Positions 6,701 to 8,295 of a stretch of DNA of 8,295 nt are shown piece after piece. Within the stretch, counting starts at the first letter, position 1. The number at the start of each line of letters is the position of its first letter. The DNA is from Desulfobacterales bacterium (lineage in GTDB: Bacteria > Desulfobacterota > DSM-4660 > Desulfatiglandales > JALVZP01), in NCBI GenBank assembly GCA_027037575.1, contig JALVZP010000199.1:1-8295 (forward strand), read 5' to 3'. The position numbers and the translations under genes are program-made. The notes under the pieces were generated by a model. That model had not been told where the DNA came from. It saw only the letters and a program-made list of their open reading frames with translations, and ran no database searches.

Positions 6701-7347
6701 CTAAAATAGCCTCTTATTTTTATAGAGATATATGGAATTTCAGGATAATTTGTCCTTAATTTAAGCTCTCCACATATCTTCTTTTCATTTAAAGGCAGCT
6801 TTTTGAAGTATATCTTGTATATCTTCCCTTTTTCTACTTCTTCTATCTTATAGATTACTTTGTTGTTCAGATCAAAAGAAGCTGGAGTTATAGTTAGAGG
6901 CCTATCCAAATTCGATTTTATTTTCACTACTGCGGTCAAAATCTCATCCTTTCTTCCAACAAAATAAACATTCTTAGGCTCTATATTTATAGGGGTAATG
7001 ATATCAGCCTTTATAACTAACATAAATTCTTTCATATCTTCTGTTAGAATATAGACCCTTTTGCTTATCATTCCACTATATTCTTCTGTATTTATCTTTA
7101 CCTTTATCCTCCCCTTCCCGCCGGGAGGGATTACTCTATCAAAAGAGACTACTGTACAACCTCATCCAGGAGCAACAGTCAAGATACGAATTGGCTTGTT
7201 TTTTTTATTTTCTATATAAAACACATGAGTAATTGGTGTGCCCTGTATCACCTTTCCTACATATACTTCCTTAAAAATCGGCTTTGAATAGGCATAAGAA
7301 AAAAGAAGAAAGATAAAAAACACAGAAAAGATAATCTCTTTTTTCAT
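6697..7347 (-). CDS. Exported DUF1573 protein, candidate selenoprotein with in-frame UGA (Sec62)
   Basis: Read through one in-frame TGA at 7162-7164, this is a 216-residue protein. Residues 1-21 form a signal peptide (Lys-Lys start, hydrophobic core, end near AYS). A DUF1573 Ig-like domain follows at about 24-105, with VYVGKVIQGTPITHVFYIEN, then VAPG-U-GCT at 58-65, then FDRVIPPGGKGRIKV. A second Ig-like domain spans about 112-216, with IEPKNVYF and LRTNYPEIPYISIKI. The family motif at the centre is normally Cys-Gly-Cys-Thr, and UGA replaces the first Cys exactly, giving Sec62-Gly-Cys64. If UGA were a stop, the product would be a truncated 61-residue peptide. The downstream part would have to begin in mid-domain at ATG 7071, which has no Shine-Dalgarno. 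It overlaps the GGDEF gene and the rhodanese gene by ATGA. DUF1573 has no settled function. The family assignment is confident, and Sec is inferred over nonsense mutation or sequencing error. Confidence 0.75.
7106..7131 (-). promoter_or_regulatory. Candidate bacterial SECIS hairpin downstream of the UGA
   Basis: In the mRNA, AU-C-CCUCCC (7131-7123) can pair with GGGAGGAU (7113-7106). This makes eight base pairs with one bulged C, closing a 9-base loop, GGCGGGAAG, that begins with GG. A tighter alternative fold pairs CCC with GGG around a GGC triloop. A G in the first two loop positions fits the general description of bacterial SECIS loops. The loop begins 39 bases after the UGA, slightly beyond the commonly described range of roughly 16-37. 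The stretch uses CCC, GGC and GGG codons, which are uncommon in these AT-rich genes, suggesting selection on RNA structure. No folding program was run. Confidence 0.5.
7162..7164 (-). other. In-frame UGA, probable selenocysteine codon
   Basis: On the minus strand the codons read GTT GCT CCT GGA TGA GGT TGT ACA, that is V A P G (UGA) G C T. Family knowledge expects CGCT at this point, so a TGY codon has been replaced by TGA. Frame, domain and spacing continue unbroken on both sides, with no insertion or deletion. UGA ends the four genes that overlap their neighbours in this operon, and also EIIA-Man, so general reassignment of UGA is excluded. Confidence 0.65.
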
Positions 7348-8285
7348 AACAGAACTGCCTTTATTCTATTTCTTCCTTCTTTCTTTGCTTCATAGAGCAT
7401 CTTATCTGCTTCATTTATAAATTTATCTGGTGAAATATCTTTTCTCCTTTTTGGATCAAAACAGGCAATACCAAAACTTGAAGTAATATTAATAATATAT
7501 CTTCTTGTTTTAATTGGTGTGCTTTCTATCTTTTCCCTTATCCTTTCGACTGCCGCTTTTACTCCTTCTATCTCTGTTTCAGGAAAGACTATAATAAATT
7601 CCTCCCCTCCATATCTTGCAATCCAGTCTACCCCATTCCTTGTTAATGATTTAATAATATTTGAAAATGCCTTTAAGACCTCATCTCCTGCCTGATGTCC
7701 ATACGTATCATTTACCTTTTTAAAATGATCAATATCGGCCATTGAAATGGAAAGAGGATATTCATATCTTATTGTTCTCTTTATTTCCCTTGGAAGATGT
7801 TCATTTAGATATGATCTATTATAACATCCAGTTAGTGGATCAGTTATAGAAAGCCGCTTTATCTTTTCATTTGCTTCCTTTAATGATCTCTCCAATTCAA
7901 GTATTCTTAACCCTGTCTTTATTCTTGCAAGAAGTTCAGGCATATAAAATGGCTTACTTACATAGTCATCTGCCCCTGATTCAAGTGCCTTTACTATATC
8001 ATCCTTATCAGACCTATTTGAGGTAACCATTATGAGATAAACATATCCTGGAGATTCCATATTTCTTATTGCCTTACACAATTCTATTCCATCCATCTTT
8101 GGCATTACCCAATCTGTAATTATGATGGGGATATAGTGTTTCTGGAAAAGCTCTAATGCCTCTTTTCCATCCTGCGCAGTTATTACATCAAATCCTTCTT
8201 TTTTGAGTATTTTTTCTAATAGTGTTCTGGAGACGGGATCATCATCTACTACTAAAATAGGAAACCTTTTTATAACACTTTTCAC
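7344..8285 (-). CDS. Response regulator with GGDEF output domain (PleD/WspR-like diguanylate cyclase)
   Basis: This 313-residue cytoplasmic protein has an N-terminal receiver domain (about residues 8-125) joined by a short helical linker (about 126-145) to a GGDEF domain (about 148-310). The receiver has the acidic pocket Asp14-Asp16, phospho-acceptor Asp58 (ITDWVMP), Thr88 and Lys111 (SKPF). The GGDEF domain has DPLTGCYNR, metal-binding Asp184 in ADIDHFKKVND, and GGEEF at 226-230, so it should make cyclic di-GMP when phosphorylated and dimerised. The allosteric I-site, normally RxxD ending six residues before GGEEF, reads NGVD, so product inhibition may be weak. The start is a GTG; an in-frame TAA immediately upstream rules out a longer protein. 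No Shine-Dalgarno is visible in the ten bases left before the window edge. The partner kinase is not in view. Its stop overlaps the DUF1573 start by ATGA. Confidence 0.93.
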   Translation of the reverse strand: MKSVIKRFPILVVDDDPVSRTLLEKILKKEGFDVITAQDGKEALELFQKHYIPIIITDWVMPKMDGIELCKAIRNMESPGYVYLIMVTSNRSDKDDIVKALESGADDYVSKPFYMPELLARIKTGLRILELERSLKEANEKIKRLSITDPLTGCYNRSYLNEHLPREIKRTIRYEYPLSISMADIDHFKKVNDTYGHQAGDEVLKAFSNIIKSLTRNGVDWIARYGGEEFIIVFPETEIEGVKAAVERIREKIESTPIKTRRYIINITSSFGIACFDPKRRKDISPDKFINEADKMLYEAKKEGRNRIKAVLL

Positions 8286-8295
8286 TTATTTAATT

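Noticed and set aside
6697..7071. Separate 124-residue gene starting at ATG 7071 on the minus strand
   Set aside because: It starts in mid-domain, has no Shine-Dalgarno, and its frame continues upstream without a break into the DUF1573 N-terminal half, apart from the single TGA. It is treated as part of one gene.
7162..7164. Genome-wide reassignment of UGA to Trp or Gly
   Set aside because: UGA ends EIIA-Man and four genes of the minus-strand operon at family-typical lengths, Trp is encoded by TGG throughout, and the family expects Cys at this site, not Trp or Gly.
7162..7347. Frameshifted or decayed pseudogene
   Set aside because: There is no frame change, both domains look intact, and the only lesion falls precisely on a conserved Cys. 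A single nonsense mutation or sequencing error remains possible and is kept as the main alternative.
1..8295. CRISPR arrays, tRNA or rRNA genes, insertion sequences, prophage or attachment sites
   Set aside because: I saw no regularly spaced repeats, tRNA-like cloverleaf, transposase motifs or terminal inverted repeats. The window is almost fully occupied by ordinary genes.

Overview
The window reads as AT-rich bacterial chromosome from a Gram-negative-type organism. Arg is coded mostly by AGA/AGG and Ile often by ATA. A periplasm is implied by System II cytochrome c assembly genes and a predicted exported protein. The content (orphan PTS-type regulators, ResB/CcsA, dTDP-rhamnose synthesis, a REC-GGDEF protein) fits an anaerobic or microaerobic lineage such as Nitrospirota, a deltaproteobacterial group or a related candidate phylum. 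I cannot fix the taxon from this sequence. Coding density is almost total: no gene-free stretch exceeds about 26 bases.

Plus strand, 1-4957, seven genes in one direction: the C-terminus of a fructose-type EIIA (PtsN-like), a mannose-type EIIA, the GNAT acetyltransferase RimI, NAD-type glyceraldehyde-3-phosphate dehydrogenase, triosephosphate isomerase, ResB and CcsA. Gaps between genes are 26 bases or less, so this is probably one transcription unit or two. No pgk lies between gap and tpiA.

Minus strand, 8285-4954, five genes in one direction: a REC-GGDEF response regulator, a DUF1573 exported protein, a membrane-anchored rhodanese, a MauE/DoxX-type membrane protein, and RmlD (dTDP-4-dehydrorhamnose reductase). 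All four junctions are the same 4-base ATGA overlap, so this is a tightly coupled operon. The two strands' gene sets converge on a shared TTAA at 4954-4957.

The main discovery candidate is the DUF1573 gene (7347-6697, minus). A naive reading gives two short ORFs, but they are in the same frame and separated by a single TGA at 7162-7164. That TGA sits exactly where the family's Cys-Gly-Cys-Thr motif has its first Cys, so the protein reads ...VAPG-U-GCT.... UGA is a real stop in at least five other genes here, four of them in this operon. A GC-rich hairpin made of atypical codons lies 30-55 bases downstream of the UGA, where a bacterial SECIS element could be. The simplest reading is a periplasmic DUF1573 selenoprotein with a Sec-Gly-Cys redox motif, in an operon with a rhodanese and a MauE-like protein: possibly an extracytoplasmic sulfur/thiol (or selenium) redox module. 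A nonsense mutation or sequencing error is the main alternative.
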